Positions 1 to 7,872 of a DNA stretch of 63,475 bases are shown in pieces. Location of the stretch: positions 1 through 63,475 of IMG/VR virus record IMGVR_UViG_3300035698_008150; one strand, given 5' to 3'. The number at the start of each line of letters is the position of its first letter. Positions within the stretch are counted from its first letter, which is position 1. The notes under the pieces were generated by a model. That model was given only the letters and a program-made list of their open reading frames with translations, did not search any database and was not told where the DNA came from. The position numbers and the translations under genes were made by a program. This stretch comes from a virus.

Positions 1-127
1 TCAAGGTTCGATGAATTTACTTTATGAGAATTTCAAGAAAATGTTGAATTTTAGGATAAAGATACCTATAATAAACTATAGGCATCCCGAAAAGCCTTAT
101 GAGGAGTAATAATGCTGAGACTTAAAA
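1..127. repeat. Terminal overlap, left copy (same as 63349-63475)
   Basis: Bases 1-127 are identical to 63349-63475. Bases 1-109 are therefore the 3' end of the GT8-like gene that starts at 62420; its TAA falls at 107-109. The length, exactly 127, matches a common largest assembly k-mer, so I read it as a circular contig overlap rather than a physical terminal repeat. The unique circle would be 63,348 bp. Confidence 0.95.
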
Positions 128-156
128 GAATATGGGCAAGTGAAAAAAGATTAGTT
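112..156 (+). pseudogene. Truncated start of a GT9-like gene, cut off by the HNH gene
   Basis: After a GAGGAG ribosome site, an ORF starts MLRLKRIWASEKRLV, which resembles the start of the gene at 626 (MLRIKQIWKGNKKLV). After about 15 codons the similarity stops and the frame runs antisense through the HNH gene (to 624). I read this as a remnant 5' end of a paralog, separated from the intact gene by the endonuclease insertion. The longer antisense frame is not counted as a gene. Confidence 0.6.
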
Positions 157-585
157 AAATCTACCAAGTTTATTTCTTTTTCTATTTTTCCAATGAGTTT
201 GACCAACGTTATGATTATGACCATGAATTTTTTGCGTAGTCAATTCAAGATTTATAATTCTATTATCATTAAGAATACCATTGATATGATGAATTATTTC
301 TTCAGGTTTAAGATATCTACCAAGTTTCTTTTCCATTACCAATCGATGTTCCATTACATAACCATGGCTGTCTCTAAATGGATGATCTTTAGAAAGGATT
401 TGTACATACCCATTTCTTTTTCTTCGTCCTCCTTTCCATCTATAATGATTTTTACCATTAGGAACATTTTTAATAAACAATTTAATAGAGCATTTTCTAG
501 AACAAACAAAATCTTTTTTATTTTTGATTTGACAAGGGAATCTTTCAATTCTTTTACCACAAATAGAACATTTTTTAATAACCAT
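151..585 (-). CDS. HNH homing endonuclease, free-standing
   Basis: 144 aa starting MVIKKCSICGKR. An N-terminal zinc-type pair (CSIC near residues 6-9, then CSRKC) precedes the HNH core IIHHINGILNDNRIINLE, with the paired His and the Asn expected of HNH nucleases that nick or cut DNA to spread themselves. It lies antisense inside the glycan cassette, between a truncated and an intact copy of the same gene start, the usual signature of a mobile endonuclease. An upstream ATG at 657 would lie inside the next gene; the ATG at 585 is preferred because it follows a GGA-type ribosome site that sits in a hairpin. Confidence 0.9.
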   Translation of the reverse strand: MVIKKCSICGKRIERFPCQIKNKKDFVCSRKCSIKLFIKNVPNGKNHYRWKGGRRKRNGYVQILSKDHPFRDSHGYVMEHRLVMEKKLGRYLKPEEIIHHINGILNDNRIINLELTTQKIHGHNHNVGQTHWKNRKRNKLGRFN

Positions 586-586
586 A

Positions 587-607
587 GTCCTATTGTAGCA
601 ATAGGAC
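587..607 (-). promoter_or_regulatory. Hairpin covering the HNH ribosome site
   Basis: GTCCTATTG (587-595) and CAATAGGAC (599-607) form a perfect 9-bp stem with a 3-base loop. Read on the minus strand, the 3' arm ends one base before the HNH ATG and contains the candidate Shine-Dalgarno sequence, so long transcripts would hide it. Several T4 homing endonuclease genes are known to be held back this way; here the role is inferred. Confidence 0.6.
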
Positions 608-625
608 AGCGAGGAGTCAAGTAAT

Positions 626-1468
626 ATGTTGAGGATAAAACAAATCTGGAAAGGCAATAAAAAATTAGTAGATTACATTAAAGAACATAATCCAAAAAAG
701 ATCGGATTATGTTTTGGGCACGGATTAGGCGATACAGTTATGTTCATGTCTCCTTTCGAATCTTTATGTCAAAAATATCCAGAAATTAAGTTTACTTTAA
801 TAATGCAGAAAGGTTTAGGCTTTGAAGAAATAGAGAAAGATATACTTAGTAATAATATTGATGTTGTGTTTACTAATGACTTGTCATACAACGAAGTGGT
901 ACTTGGATATGACATTATTGCAGATATTGATTTTCCAATGAGTGAGGGGCAGATAAAATTGACTAAGGGTGAATATTGTTGTGTTCATGAATTAGGTATT
1001 GATCCTGTGAATGGTCATAAAAAGATAACTTGCGGAAAAAATAGACTAATAGGAATACATTATTTTATAACTTGCTTACCTGATGCGTGCAATCCAGACG
1101 AAGAAACTGCTAAACGAATATGGGATGATGTTTTAGGTGCTGGTTTTATTCCGATAGAAATGCATTTCCAACATGTCTTTCACAATCCTGTAAATAAGAA
1201 GTTTGATTTTGTTGATAGCAATGTAAGAAAAGTAAAGCCTCAAGTAAGCACACTAGTAGGATTGATCGAACAGTGTGCTGGAGTTATTTGTGTAGTTAGC
1301 GGTAATCTTCATACAGCGATTTCTGTGCTTCCTCCGGAAAGGATATTCTTTTTAGAAAAACATTTTAAATTAGAATCATTCACAAAATTAGAAATTGCTA
1401 GGGCATCAATTATGCCTAATGAATATAAGAACGAAGTCAGAGATTGGCTTGTAAGTTTAGATAAATAA
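626..1468 (+). CDS. GT9-like glycosyltransferase (ADP-heptose:LPS type)
   Basis: 280 aa. The N-terminal loop CFGHGLGDTVMFMSP (about residues 29-43) and the C-terminal VSGNLHTAISVL segment match the two Rossmann halves of family 9 glycosyltransferases, which move heptose-like sugars from nucleotide donors. It is short for the family (usually about 350 aa). It starts at an ATG after GAGGAG, and is the last gene of the glycan cassette before a strong terminator. The acceptor is unknown; a virion or host surface glycan is likely. Confidence 0.7.
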   Translation: MLRIKQIWKGNKKLVDYIKEHNPKKIGLCFGHGLGDTVMFMSPFESLCQKYPEIKFTLIMQKGLGFEEIEKDILSNNIDVVFTNDLSYNEVVLGYDIIADIDFPMSEGQIKLTKGEYCCVHELGIDPVNGHKKITCGKNRLIGIHYFITCLPDACNPDEETAKRIWDDVLGAGFIPIEMHFQHVFHNPVNKKFDFVDSNVRKVKPQVSTLVGLIEQCAGVICVVSGNLHTAISVLPPERIFFLEKHFKLESFTKLEIARASIMPNEYKNEVRDWLVSLDK

Positions 1469-1493
1469 GAATAAAGTACCAAACTTTAATTTG

Positions 1494-1530
1494 GCAGAGA
1501 TATATGAATAATGTATCTCTGCTTTTTTTT
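1494..1530 (+). terminator. Intrinsic terminator after the glycan cassette
   Basis: GCAGAGATA (1494-1502) pairs with TATCTCTGC (1514-1522), extended inward by U-G, A-U and U-A pairs, and is followed at once by eight T (1523-1530). It separates the cassette from the fibre genes. Confidence 0.9.
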
Positions 1531-1552
1531 GGTCTTAAATAAGGAGGTTAAA

Positions 1553-2554
1553 ATGGCTATAGAACAACCAGTTGCAAGTGATCCTTTAAATGTACCAAGT
1601 CATTCATTACAGCATAGAATAATAGCAGCTGACGCATCTGCTCCAGTTCAGAGTATAGCCGTTGATGCAAGTGGCGTTCTTGTTGGAGGCACACCTTTGT
1701 TTAGCACTATTAACCCCACTAACTTATTATCTAACGGAAACTTTGAAGCTTGGACAGCAGGAACAGCAGTTGCTCCTGATGGGTGGGCATTAGCAGGTGT
1801 TAGTGCAAGTGTAGCAAGAGAAGGAACAATAATTAAAGTAGGAACATATTCTGCTAAAGTTACGAGAGCAGGGGCAAATGCTTATATACATACAACCTTT
1901 CACGAAGCTAAAGGTGCTGATTATTATAAAAGTAGAACTGTTACTTTTGGTGTTTGGGTCTACGCCACCGTAGCTGATAGAGCTAAATTAGGTATAGGAG
2001 ATGGTCTAACTAATAGTTGGTCATCTTTTCACACAGGGGGTTCTACTTGGGAATGGCTTACAGTTACAAAAACATTTGCTGCTGGAGCAACTGAAGGAAG
2101 AATGTTGTGTTTTATAGATACTGGCGATACTTCAGGATACTTCGACGGTGCTATGCTTGTAGAAGGTTCATCTGCTTTTGCGTTCTCTCCTAAACCAGCA
2201 GAAGAAGGAGTGTGGGCTGATTATTTTGCTACTTCAACTATTAATGGTTGGGCAGCAACCCCAACAGGAAACATTTATACTAAGAAGATAGGTAAGACGG
2301 TATTTGTTGCTTATACTATTACTGGAACAAGTAACTCTGCTGTAACTAACTTTACTGTACCATACGCAATAATTGGTTTTAACCAGATACTTTTAAATCG
2401 TTCTATTGATAATGGGGGAACTGCTGTTACGGGTTATGTCGCAGTAGATACAGGAGCGTCATTAATAGGTTTTGCAAAAAATTTGGCAGGAAATGCGTGG
2501 ACAACATCTGGAACAAAAACAATAAACGGTCAATTTTTTTATGAAACAGAATAA
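1553..2554 (+). CDS. Tail fibre-type structural protein
   Basis: 333 aa from the ATG that follows AAGGAGG (an ATG at 1511 is inside the terminator and is not used). The opening phrase DPLNVPSHSLQHRI followed by APVQSIAVDASG is typical of phage fibre or baseplate proteins. The middle (about 60-220) looks like a beta-sandwich carbohydrate-binding module (NLLSNGNFEAWTAG, WEWLTVTKTF), and the C-terminal part is Gly/Thr-rich beta structure. First gene after the terminator, beside another fibre gene. Role in host glycan binding is inferred. Confidence 0.65.
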   Translation: MAIEQPVASDPLNVPSHSLQHRIIAADASAPVQSIAVDASGVLVGGTPLFSTINPTNLLSNGNFEAWTAGTAVAPDGWALAGVSASVAREGTIIKVGTYSAKVTRAGANAYIHTTFHEAKGADYYKSRTVTFGVWVYATVADRAKLGIGDGLTNSWSSFHTGGSTWEWLTVTKTFAAGATEGRMLCFIDTGDTSGYFDGAMLVEGSSAFAFSPKPAEEGVWADYFATSTINGWAATPTGNIYTKKIGKTVFVAYTITGTSNSAVTNFTVPYAIIGFNQILLNRSIDNGGTAVTGYVAVDTGASLIGFAKNLAGNAWTTSGTKTINGQFFYETE

Positions 2555-2563
2555 AGGAGATAA

Positions 2564-3736
2564 ATGAAAAAACTAATCATAACAACACTATTCTTACTAA
2601 CAATATCACTTAACTCCTATGCTACAGACTTATCTTCCTTATATGGAAGCCCAGGAGCTACAGTAGAATTAGACAATCTTGGAACAGTAGCAATAAACAC
2701 TGACCTTATATCAGATACAGACTCTACAGACGATTTAGGAAGTGCAGCTAAAGAATGGAAAGACCTCTACATAGACGGTACTGCTAATATAGATTCATTA
2801 GTTGCAGATACAGCAGATATAAACGCAGGAACATTTGACGGAGTAGTAGGTGGAACGACACCTGCTGCTGGAAGTTTTACAACTTTAGGTGCTACTGGTG
2901 GTGCAATTTTCAATGAAGATAGTACTGATGTAGATTTCAGAGTTGAGAGTGATACTAATGCAAATGCTTTATTTGTTCAAGGAAGTGATGGCAGAGTTGG
3001 GATAGGTACAGCAACTCCGTCTTTTATATTAGAAATGAAAGGAGATTCAGCTATCTCTTGGCCTGCAACATCAGGAACAACACAAACTGGTGGAATAGCA
3101 AGATTAGAAGGTGCTGATGTAGCTATGATAGATTTTGGTTCAAATGGAGGAAATGGACTTTGGATTCAATCTGGAAGGTCTGATAATCTAGCTTCACAGT
3201 TCTCATTAACTCTGAATAAGAATGGTGGTGATATTGGAATAGGTTTAGCCCCAACAGCAAGAAATAACACATCCCTACAAATATTGGATGGTATAGGTTT
3301 CCCTGCAACTCAAGTAGCCTCATCAGATGCAAATACTTTAGATGATTATGAGGAAGGAACTTGGACTCCTACATTAGCATTAGTGACGCCAGGAAATAGC
3401 TCACATTCTATCCAATTAGGTAGATACCAAAAAATAGGTAATAGAGTTTTTTTCCATGGCAATATAGGATTTGTAAAAGGAACTGGAACAGGGGTTCTTT
3501 CTCTTTCTGGGTTGCCATTTACGTCTGAAAATTTATCAAATCTATATTCAGCCGTTGCAACAGCTATTTTTGCAATAGGAAATACAGATGAAACATTCTG
3601 TGCTGTAAAGTCCCCAAACTCAACATCTATTCTTTTCACTATGCAACCAGAGAGTACGGCTGGTCATGGTGATGTAACAGATACTGATTTGGGAGCAACT
3701 ATATATCTAAGAGTTTCAGGACAATATAATATATAA
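2564..3736 (+). CDS. Secreted-looking tail fibre protein
   Basis: 390 aa. It opens with a canonical Sec signal peptide (MKKLIITTLFLLTISLNSYA), unusual for a virion protein. It then has phage-fibre repeats: DLGSAAKEWKDLYIDGTANI, VGIGTATPSF and YEEGTWTPTL are recurrent motifs in trimeric phage tail fibres. Strong AAGGAG site eight bases before the ATG. It may be a fibre that acquired a signal sequence, or a secreted adhesin sharing fibre modules. Confidence 0.65.
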   Translation: MKKLIITTLFLLTISLNSYATDLSSLYGSPGATVELDNLGTVAINTDLISDTDSTDDLGSAAKEWKDLYIDGTANIDSLVADTADINAGTFDGVVGGTTPAAGSFTTLGATGGAIFNEDSTDVDFRVESDTNANALFVQGSDGRVGIGTATPSFILEMKGDSAISWPATSGTTQTGGIARLEGADVAMIDFGSNGGNGLWIQSGRSDNLASQFSLTLNKNGGDIGIGLAPTARNNTSLQILDGIGFPATQVASSDANTLDDYEEGTWTPTLALVTPGNSSHSIQLGRYQKIGNRVFFHGNIGFVKGTGTGVLSLSGLPFTSENLSNLYSAVATAIFAIGNTDETFCAVKSPNSTSILFTMQPESTAGHGDVTDTDLGATIYLRVSGQYNI

Positions 3737-3746
3737 AAGGAGAAAT

Positions 3747-3806
3747 ATGAAAATACTATCAATCACAATCGGATTACTTTTAATCAAAGGAGAAAATAAA
3801 TGTTAG
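3747..3806 (+). CDS. 19-aa leader-like peptide
   Basis: An AAAAGGAG site precedes an ATG encoding MKILSITIGLLLIKGENKC. The sequence looks like the start of a signal peptide. Its TAG overlaps the next ATG (3800), and its last codons contain the AAAGGAG site of that gene, so it could couple translation, or be the remnant of a second secreted fibre gene. Confidence 0.4.
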   Translation: MKILSITIGLLLIKGENKC

Positions 3807-4297
3807 AAAAACAAATAAAACTAAAACATGGAATATCAGAATTAGGGAATTTACAAGTCTATCCAATAATAGAAATACTTGAAGAAGATAAAGTAATAAG
3901 TTCCACACGAGGTCAAGCATATACATCTAAGAGCATTAAGAACATGGAAGGCTTTGACCAAAAAAGTAAAGATATAGTTTCAGTAATCACTCCCAAAGAA
4001 GTTAAAGATGCATTCCTTTTAGAAAATAAAATAAGAACAAACAATGGAATTGAGAAAATAATTACTCACGATCGCATAGTAGAAGAGTCTGGTTGTATAG
4101 CCGTTCGTAGAATAACTAGAATTTTTGATAATGGAAAAGAAATTGATAAGAAGTATCATCGCAGTTGGATAAACCCAGGGGATAATCCAGACAATAATGA
4201 CATAATTTCAAAAGCATTAGCAATGGGATTACATACACCAAAAGTAATTGCGGATTATAACGAGAAGAACGCAAAAAGAGAAATCAGCAATAAATAA
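3800..4297 (+). CDS. Hypothetical fibre-locus protein
   Basis: 165 aa, soluble, charged, no signal peptide. Not recognised. It sits between the fibre gene and the polyserine gene with an AAAGGAG site. A C-terminal segment (about 110-140, IDKKYHRSWINPGDNPD) recalls the short accessory proteins that follow phage fibre genes and assist their assembly, but that is only a guess from position. Confidence 0.55.
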   Translation: MLEKQIKLKHGISELGNLQVYPIIEILEEDKVISSTRGQAYTSKSIKNMEGFDQKSKDIVSVITPKEVKDAFLLENKIRTNNGIEKIITHDRIVEESGCIAVRRITRIFDNGKEIDKKYHRSWINPGDNPDNNDIISKALAMGLHTPKVIADYNEKNAKREISNK

Positions 4298-4347
4298 CCG
4301 TCAGTATGGGAATGGGGTGTGCAATTTTTAAATATAGAGAGTAAATA

Positions 4348-6951
4348 ATGGCAATAATATACGACCAGAGTAGTAATGCTTATGATGACAGCAACCTAAG
4401 CTATGACGGAACGTTAGGAAGTTCTAGTTCATCTAGTTCTTCTAGTTCCTCAAGCAGTTCTAGTAGTTCATTAAGCTCAAGCAGTTCTAGTTCCTCAAGT
4501 AGCTCTTTAAGTTCTATCAGTTCAAGTTCATCAAGTTCCTCTAGCAGTTCATTCAGCTCAAGCAGTTCTAGTTCATCAAGTAGCTCAAGCAGTTCATTAA
4601 GTTCAAGTAGCTCTAGTTCTTCTAGTTCCTCAAGCAGTTCATATAGCTCAAGTAGTTCCAGTTCATCAAGTAGCTCATTCAGCTCAAGTAGCTCTAGTTC
4701 TTCAAGTAGCTCAAGTAGTTCTTTCAGCTCAAGTAGTTCAAGCTCATCAAGTAGCTCAAGTAGTTCATTAAGTTCTAGTAGCTCTAGTTCTTCTAGTTCC
4801 TCAAGTAGCTCATTTAGCTCAAGTAGCTCAAGCAGTTCATCAAGTTCTTCTTTTAGCTCTAGCTCATCAAGTTCATCAAGTAGCTCAAGTAGTTCTTTCA
4901 GCTCAAGTAGCTCAAGTAGTTCTTCAAGTAGTTCCTTTAGTTCAAGTTCTTCTAGTTCTTCTAGTAGCTCTAGCAGTTCATTCAGCTCAAGTAGTTCAAG
5001 CTCATCAAGTAGCTCAAGCAGTTCATTAAGTTCAAGTAGCTCTAGTAGCTCATCAAGCAGTTCATTCAGTTCAAGTAGCTCTAGCTCATCAAGCAGTTCT
5101 AGTAGCTCAAGCAGCTCAAGTAGTTCCTTTAGCTCAAGTAGCTCTAGCTCATCAAGTAGTTCTAGTTCATCAAGCTCATCAAGCAGTTCATTCAGTTCAA
5201 GTTCTTCAAGTAGCTCATTCAGCTCAAGCAGTTCTTCCAGTTCATCAAGTAGTTCTTTCAGTTCTTCTAGTTCATCAAGTAGCTCAAGTAGTTCTTTAAG
5301 TTCTAGCAGTTCAAGCTCATCAAGTTCCTCAAGTAGTTCCTTTAGCTCTAGTAGCTCAAGCTCATCAAGCTCATCAAGTAGTTCTTTCAGCTCAAGCAGT
5401 TCTAGTTCATCTAGCAGTTCTAGTAGCTCAAGTAGTTCATATAGCTCAAGCTCATCAAGTAGCTCAAGCAGTTCTAGCAGTTCTAGCTCATCAAGCAGTT
5501 CTTTTAGTTCCTCAAGTAGCTCAAGCAGTTCATCAAGCAGTTCATTCAGTTCAAGTAGCTCAAGCAGTTCATCTAGCAGTTCTTTTAGTTCAAGTTCTTC
5601 TAGTTCCTCAAGTAGCTCAAGCAGTTCATCAAGCAGTTCAAGTAGTTCTTTCAGCTCAAGCAGTTCTAGTTCATCTAGCAGTTCTAGTAGCTCAAGTAGT
5701 TCATCTAGCAGTTCTAGTAGCTCAAGTAGTTCTAGTTCATCAAGTAGCTCAAGTAGCTCATATAGTTCTAGTAGTTCAAGTAGCTCAAGTAGCTCATTTA
5801 GTTCAAGTAGCTCAAGTAGTTCTAGTTCATCAAGTAGCTCATTTAGTTCAAGCAGTTCAAGCAGTTCTAGTTCTTCTAGTAGCTCATTCAGTTCAAGCAG
5901 TTCTAGTTCTTCTAGTAGCTCAAGTAGTTCTTTAAGTTCTAGCAGTTCAAGCTCATCGAGTAGTTCATTTAGCTCAAGTTCTTCCAGTTCATCAAGTAGT
6001 TCTAGTAGTTCAAATAGTTCTTTTAGTTCCTCAAGTAGCTCAAGTAGTTCCTTTAGCTCAAGTAGTTCTAGCTCATCAAGCAGTTCAAGCTCGTCTAGTT
6101 CATCAAGCAGTTCTTTCAGCTCAAGTAGTTCCAGTTCATCAAGTTCCTCTAGCAGTTCTTTCAGCTCTAGTAGCTCAAGCTCATCAAGTTCCTCTAGCAG
6201 TTCTTTCAGCTCAAGTAGTTCCAGTTCATCAAGTAGCTCTAGCAGTTCTTTCAGTTCAAGTAGTTCCAGTTCATCAAGTAGCTCTAGCAGTTCATTCAGC
6301 TCAAGTAGTTCTAGTTCATCAAGTAGCTCAAGCAGTTCTTTCAGCTCTAGTTCATCAAGCTCATCAAGCTCATCAAGTAGTTCTTTCAGCTCAAGTTCTT
6401 CTTCTTCGAGTTCATCAAGTAGCTCAAGCTCATCAAGCTCGTCTAGTAGTTCCTTTAGTTCAAGTTCATCAAGTAGCTCTAGTAGCTCAAGCTCATCAAG
6501 CTCATCAAGTAGTTCCAGTTCATCTAGTAGTTCTTTCAGTTCAAGTAGCTCAAGTAGTTCCAGTTCATCTAGCAGTTCATTCAGTTCAAGTAGCTCAAGC
6601 TCATCAAGTAGCTCTAGCTCATCTAGCAGTTCAAGCAGTTCAAGTAGTTCTAGTTCATCAAGCAGTTCATTCAGTTCAAGTAGCTCTAGCTCATCAAGTA
6701 GCTCTAGCTCATCTAGCAGTTCAAGCAGTTCAAGCTCATCAAGTAGTTCAAGTTCTTTTAGTTCTTCAAGTAGTTCAAGCAGTTCAAGTTCATTATCAAG
6801 CTCAAGTTCTTCTAGTTCATCAAGCTCGGCTTCATCATTACCATATCAAGTTGATTTTGTTAATAAAACATATGATTATGAATTTAAAGATGATACAAGC
6901 AATTATAAATTTGATAATAAAACATATAATTATAAATTTGATGAACAATAA
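4348..6951 (+). CDS. Giant polyserine virion-locus protein
   Basis: 867 aa. Residues 1-24 (MAIIYDQSSNAYDDSNLSYD...) form a Tyr/Asp-rich head; residues 25-830 are serine interrupted by about fifty single residues (mostly Phe, some Leu, Tyr, rarely Ile, Asn, Ala). The Ser runs are most often 14 long, also 11, 12, 20 and one near 40. The C-terminus repeats a short Tyr/Phe/Asp motif (NKTYDYEF, SNYKF, NKTYNYKF). Ser is encoded by mixed AGT, AGC, TCA, TCT and TCC, two codon families that cannot interconvert by one base change, so the protein sequence is under selection and this is not a plain microsatellite. It lies between fibre genes and terminase. Likely a virion surface fibre or brush; glycosylation is inferred. 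Confidence 0.85.
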   Translation: MAIIYDQSSNAYDDSNLSYDGTLGSSSSSSSSSSSSSSSSSLSSSSSSSSSSSLSSISSSSSSSSSSSFSSSSSSSSSSSSSSLSSSSSSSSSSSSSSYSSSSSSSSSSSFSSSSSSSSSSSSSSFSSSSSSSSSSSSSSLSSSSSSSSSSSSSSFSSSSSSSSSSSSFSSSSSSSSSSSSSSFSSSSSSSSSSSSFSSSSSSSSSSSSSSFSSSSSSSSSSSSSSLSSSSSSSSSSSSFSSSSSSSSSSSSSSSSSSSSFSSSSSSSSSSSSSSSSSSSSFSSSSSSSSFSSSSSSSSSSSSFSSSSSSSSSSSSLSSSSSSSSSSSSSSFSSSSSSSSSSSSSSFSSSSSSSSSSSSSSSSSYSSSSSSSSSSSSSSSSSSSSFSSSSSSSSSSSSSFSSSSSSSSSSSSFSSSSSSSSSSSSSSSSSSSSSFSSSSSSSSSSSSSSSSSSSSSSSSSSSSSSSSSSSSYSSSSSSSSSSSFSSSSSSSSSSSSSSFSSSSSSSSSSSSSSFSSSSSSSSSSSSSSLSSSSSSSSSSSFSSSSSSSSSSSSSSNSSFSSSSSSSSSFSSSSSSSSSSSSSSSSSSSSFSSSSSSSSSSSSSSFSSSSSSSSSSSSSSFSSSSSSSSSSSSSSFSSSSSSSSSSSSSSFSSSSSSSSSSSSSSFSSSSSSSSSSSSSSFSSSSSSSSSSSSSSSSSSSSSSFSSSSSSSSSSSSSSSSSSSSSSSSSSFSSSSSSSSSSSSSSFSSSSSSSSSSSSSSSSSSSSSSSSSSSSSFSSSSSSSSSSSSSSSSSSSSSSSSSSSSFSSSSSSSSSSSLSSSSSSSSSSSASSLPYQVDFVNKTYDYEFKDDTSNYKFDNKTYNYKFDEQ
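4420..6837 (+). repeat. Imperfect 45-bp periodic polyserine repeat
   Basis: About 806 serine-dominated codons. The commonest unit is one hydrophobic codon (TTC, TTT, TTA or TAT) plus 14 Ser codons, giving a 45-bp period, with variants of 12, 13 and 21 codons. Units differ in synonymous codons, so they are old or kept scrambled. Confidence 0.85.
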
Positions 6952-6965
6952 CAAGGAGATATAGT

Positions 6966-7271
6966 ATGCCAAACAGAAAAAACTTATATTACGTTGCGGA
7001 TGATGTAACATTCCGCGGATCATTCGAGATTGTTGGTGAAGCGCAAACACCGGACACTAATAGCGCCAAAGTTCAAATATGGAAGGTTGGTTCTACTACT
7101 GCAGTGTTAGCTGAAACAACAGCTACGATTGCCGGCACACAAATAAGATATAAATACACTCCATTGATAGTAGGATCATTTGCGTTATTTTTTTACGCAA
7201 CATTTAATTCAGGGGCAGATAAACGTACAGGAACAATAGAATTTTTAGTAAAAAAGAAAGAGGCGCATTAA
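6966..7271 (+). CDS. Hypothetical beta-rich virion protein
   Basis: 101 aa, no signal peptide. Alternating beta-strand pattern (VTFRGSFEIVGEA, AKVQIWKVGSTTAVLAET, SFALFFYATF) suggests a single Ig-like or BppU-like sandwich as found in small phage structural proteins. AAGGAGAT site. Directly follows the polyserine gene and precedes the small terminase by one base, so it is probably virion-associated. Family not recognised. Confidence 0.6.
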   Translation: MPNRKNLYYVADDVTFRGSFEIVGEAQTPDTNSAKVQIWKVGSTTAVLAETTATIAGTQIRYKYTPLIVGSFALFFYATFNSGADKRTGTIEFLVKKKEAH

Positions 7272-7272
7272 T

Positions 7273-7872
7273 ATGGTAAATCCAAAATCATTAGAAAATT
7301 TAAGATTCAATAAGGATAAGAAAGAAGGATATGGATATAGGTATTCTTTACCTCAAGAAAAGATTGATGAGTTGTTTAGCCATTTAGCTGAAGGTATTTC
7401 ATTAAAACAAGCAGCTAAGAATACAAAGATATGTTTTGAAACTGCAAGGAAATACTTTAATAAAGGAGATAGCAAACGCGGAATAAAACCACTTCAATGG
7501 CGACTTACTATGTTTCAGGATAGAATATCAGAGAAATTTAATGTTTTGCTTGAGGAACGTAGGACAAAGATGCTGTACATTATTAGGGAAACATTAGATA
7601 ATATAGAAGATAGAATAAAAGATAAAGAATGTAAATGTTGTAAAGGAGAAGGAACACAATTAAATGGTAAAACTGGTCAGAAGGATTTATGCCAAGCATG
7701 TAACGGTGAAGGAAAAATCACTAGCAAACTAATGGATAAAACAACAATGAAAGATTTTGAACGATTAGCTAGGTTAGAAGTATTTCTTTCTGGTGGAGTA
7801 ACTCAAAAAACAGAAGAAAGAAAGATCTTAACTGCAGAGGAGATAATGCAAGATGCAAGTGATGATACATAA
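7273..7872 (+). CDS. Small terminase subunit with DnaJ-like zinc motif
   Basis: 199 aa. A helix-turn-helix lies at about 40-65 (EGISLKQAAKNTKICFETA), followed by a helical oligomerisation region and a four-Cys cluster CKCCKGEG (120-127) and CQACNGEG (140-147), the CxxCxGxG pattern of DnaJ zinc domains. It overlaps the large terminase start, as expected of the DNA-recognition subunit that loads packaging. The zinc module is unusual in small terminases. Identification rests on HTH plus position. Confidence 0.75.
   Translation: MVNPKSLENLRFNKDKKEGYGYRYSLPQEKIDELFSHLAEGISLKQAAKNTKICFETARKYFNKGDSKRGIKPLQWRLTMFQDRISEKFNVLLEERRTKMLYIIRETLDNIEDRIKDKECKCCKGEGTQLNGKTGQKDLCQACNGEGKITSKLMDKTTMKDFERLARLEVFLSGGVTQKTEERKILTAEEIMQDASDDT

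Noticed and set aside
1-127. Physical direct terminal repeat
   Set aside because: Exactly k-mer sized and inside a gene; more simply an assembly overlap.
4420-6837. CRISPR array
   Set aside because: The repeats are coding, without identical repeats separated by unique spacers; no cas genes.
4348-6951. Polyserine tract as a sequencing or assembly artefact
   Set aside because: The frame stays open over 2.6 kb with mixed synonymous codons, defined N- and C-termini and similar tails in four other genes. Exact repeat number could still be misassembled.
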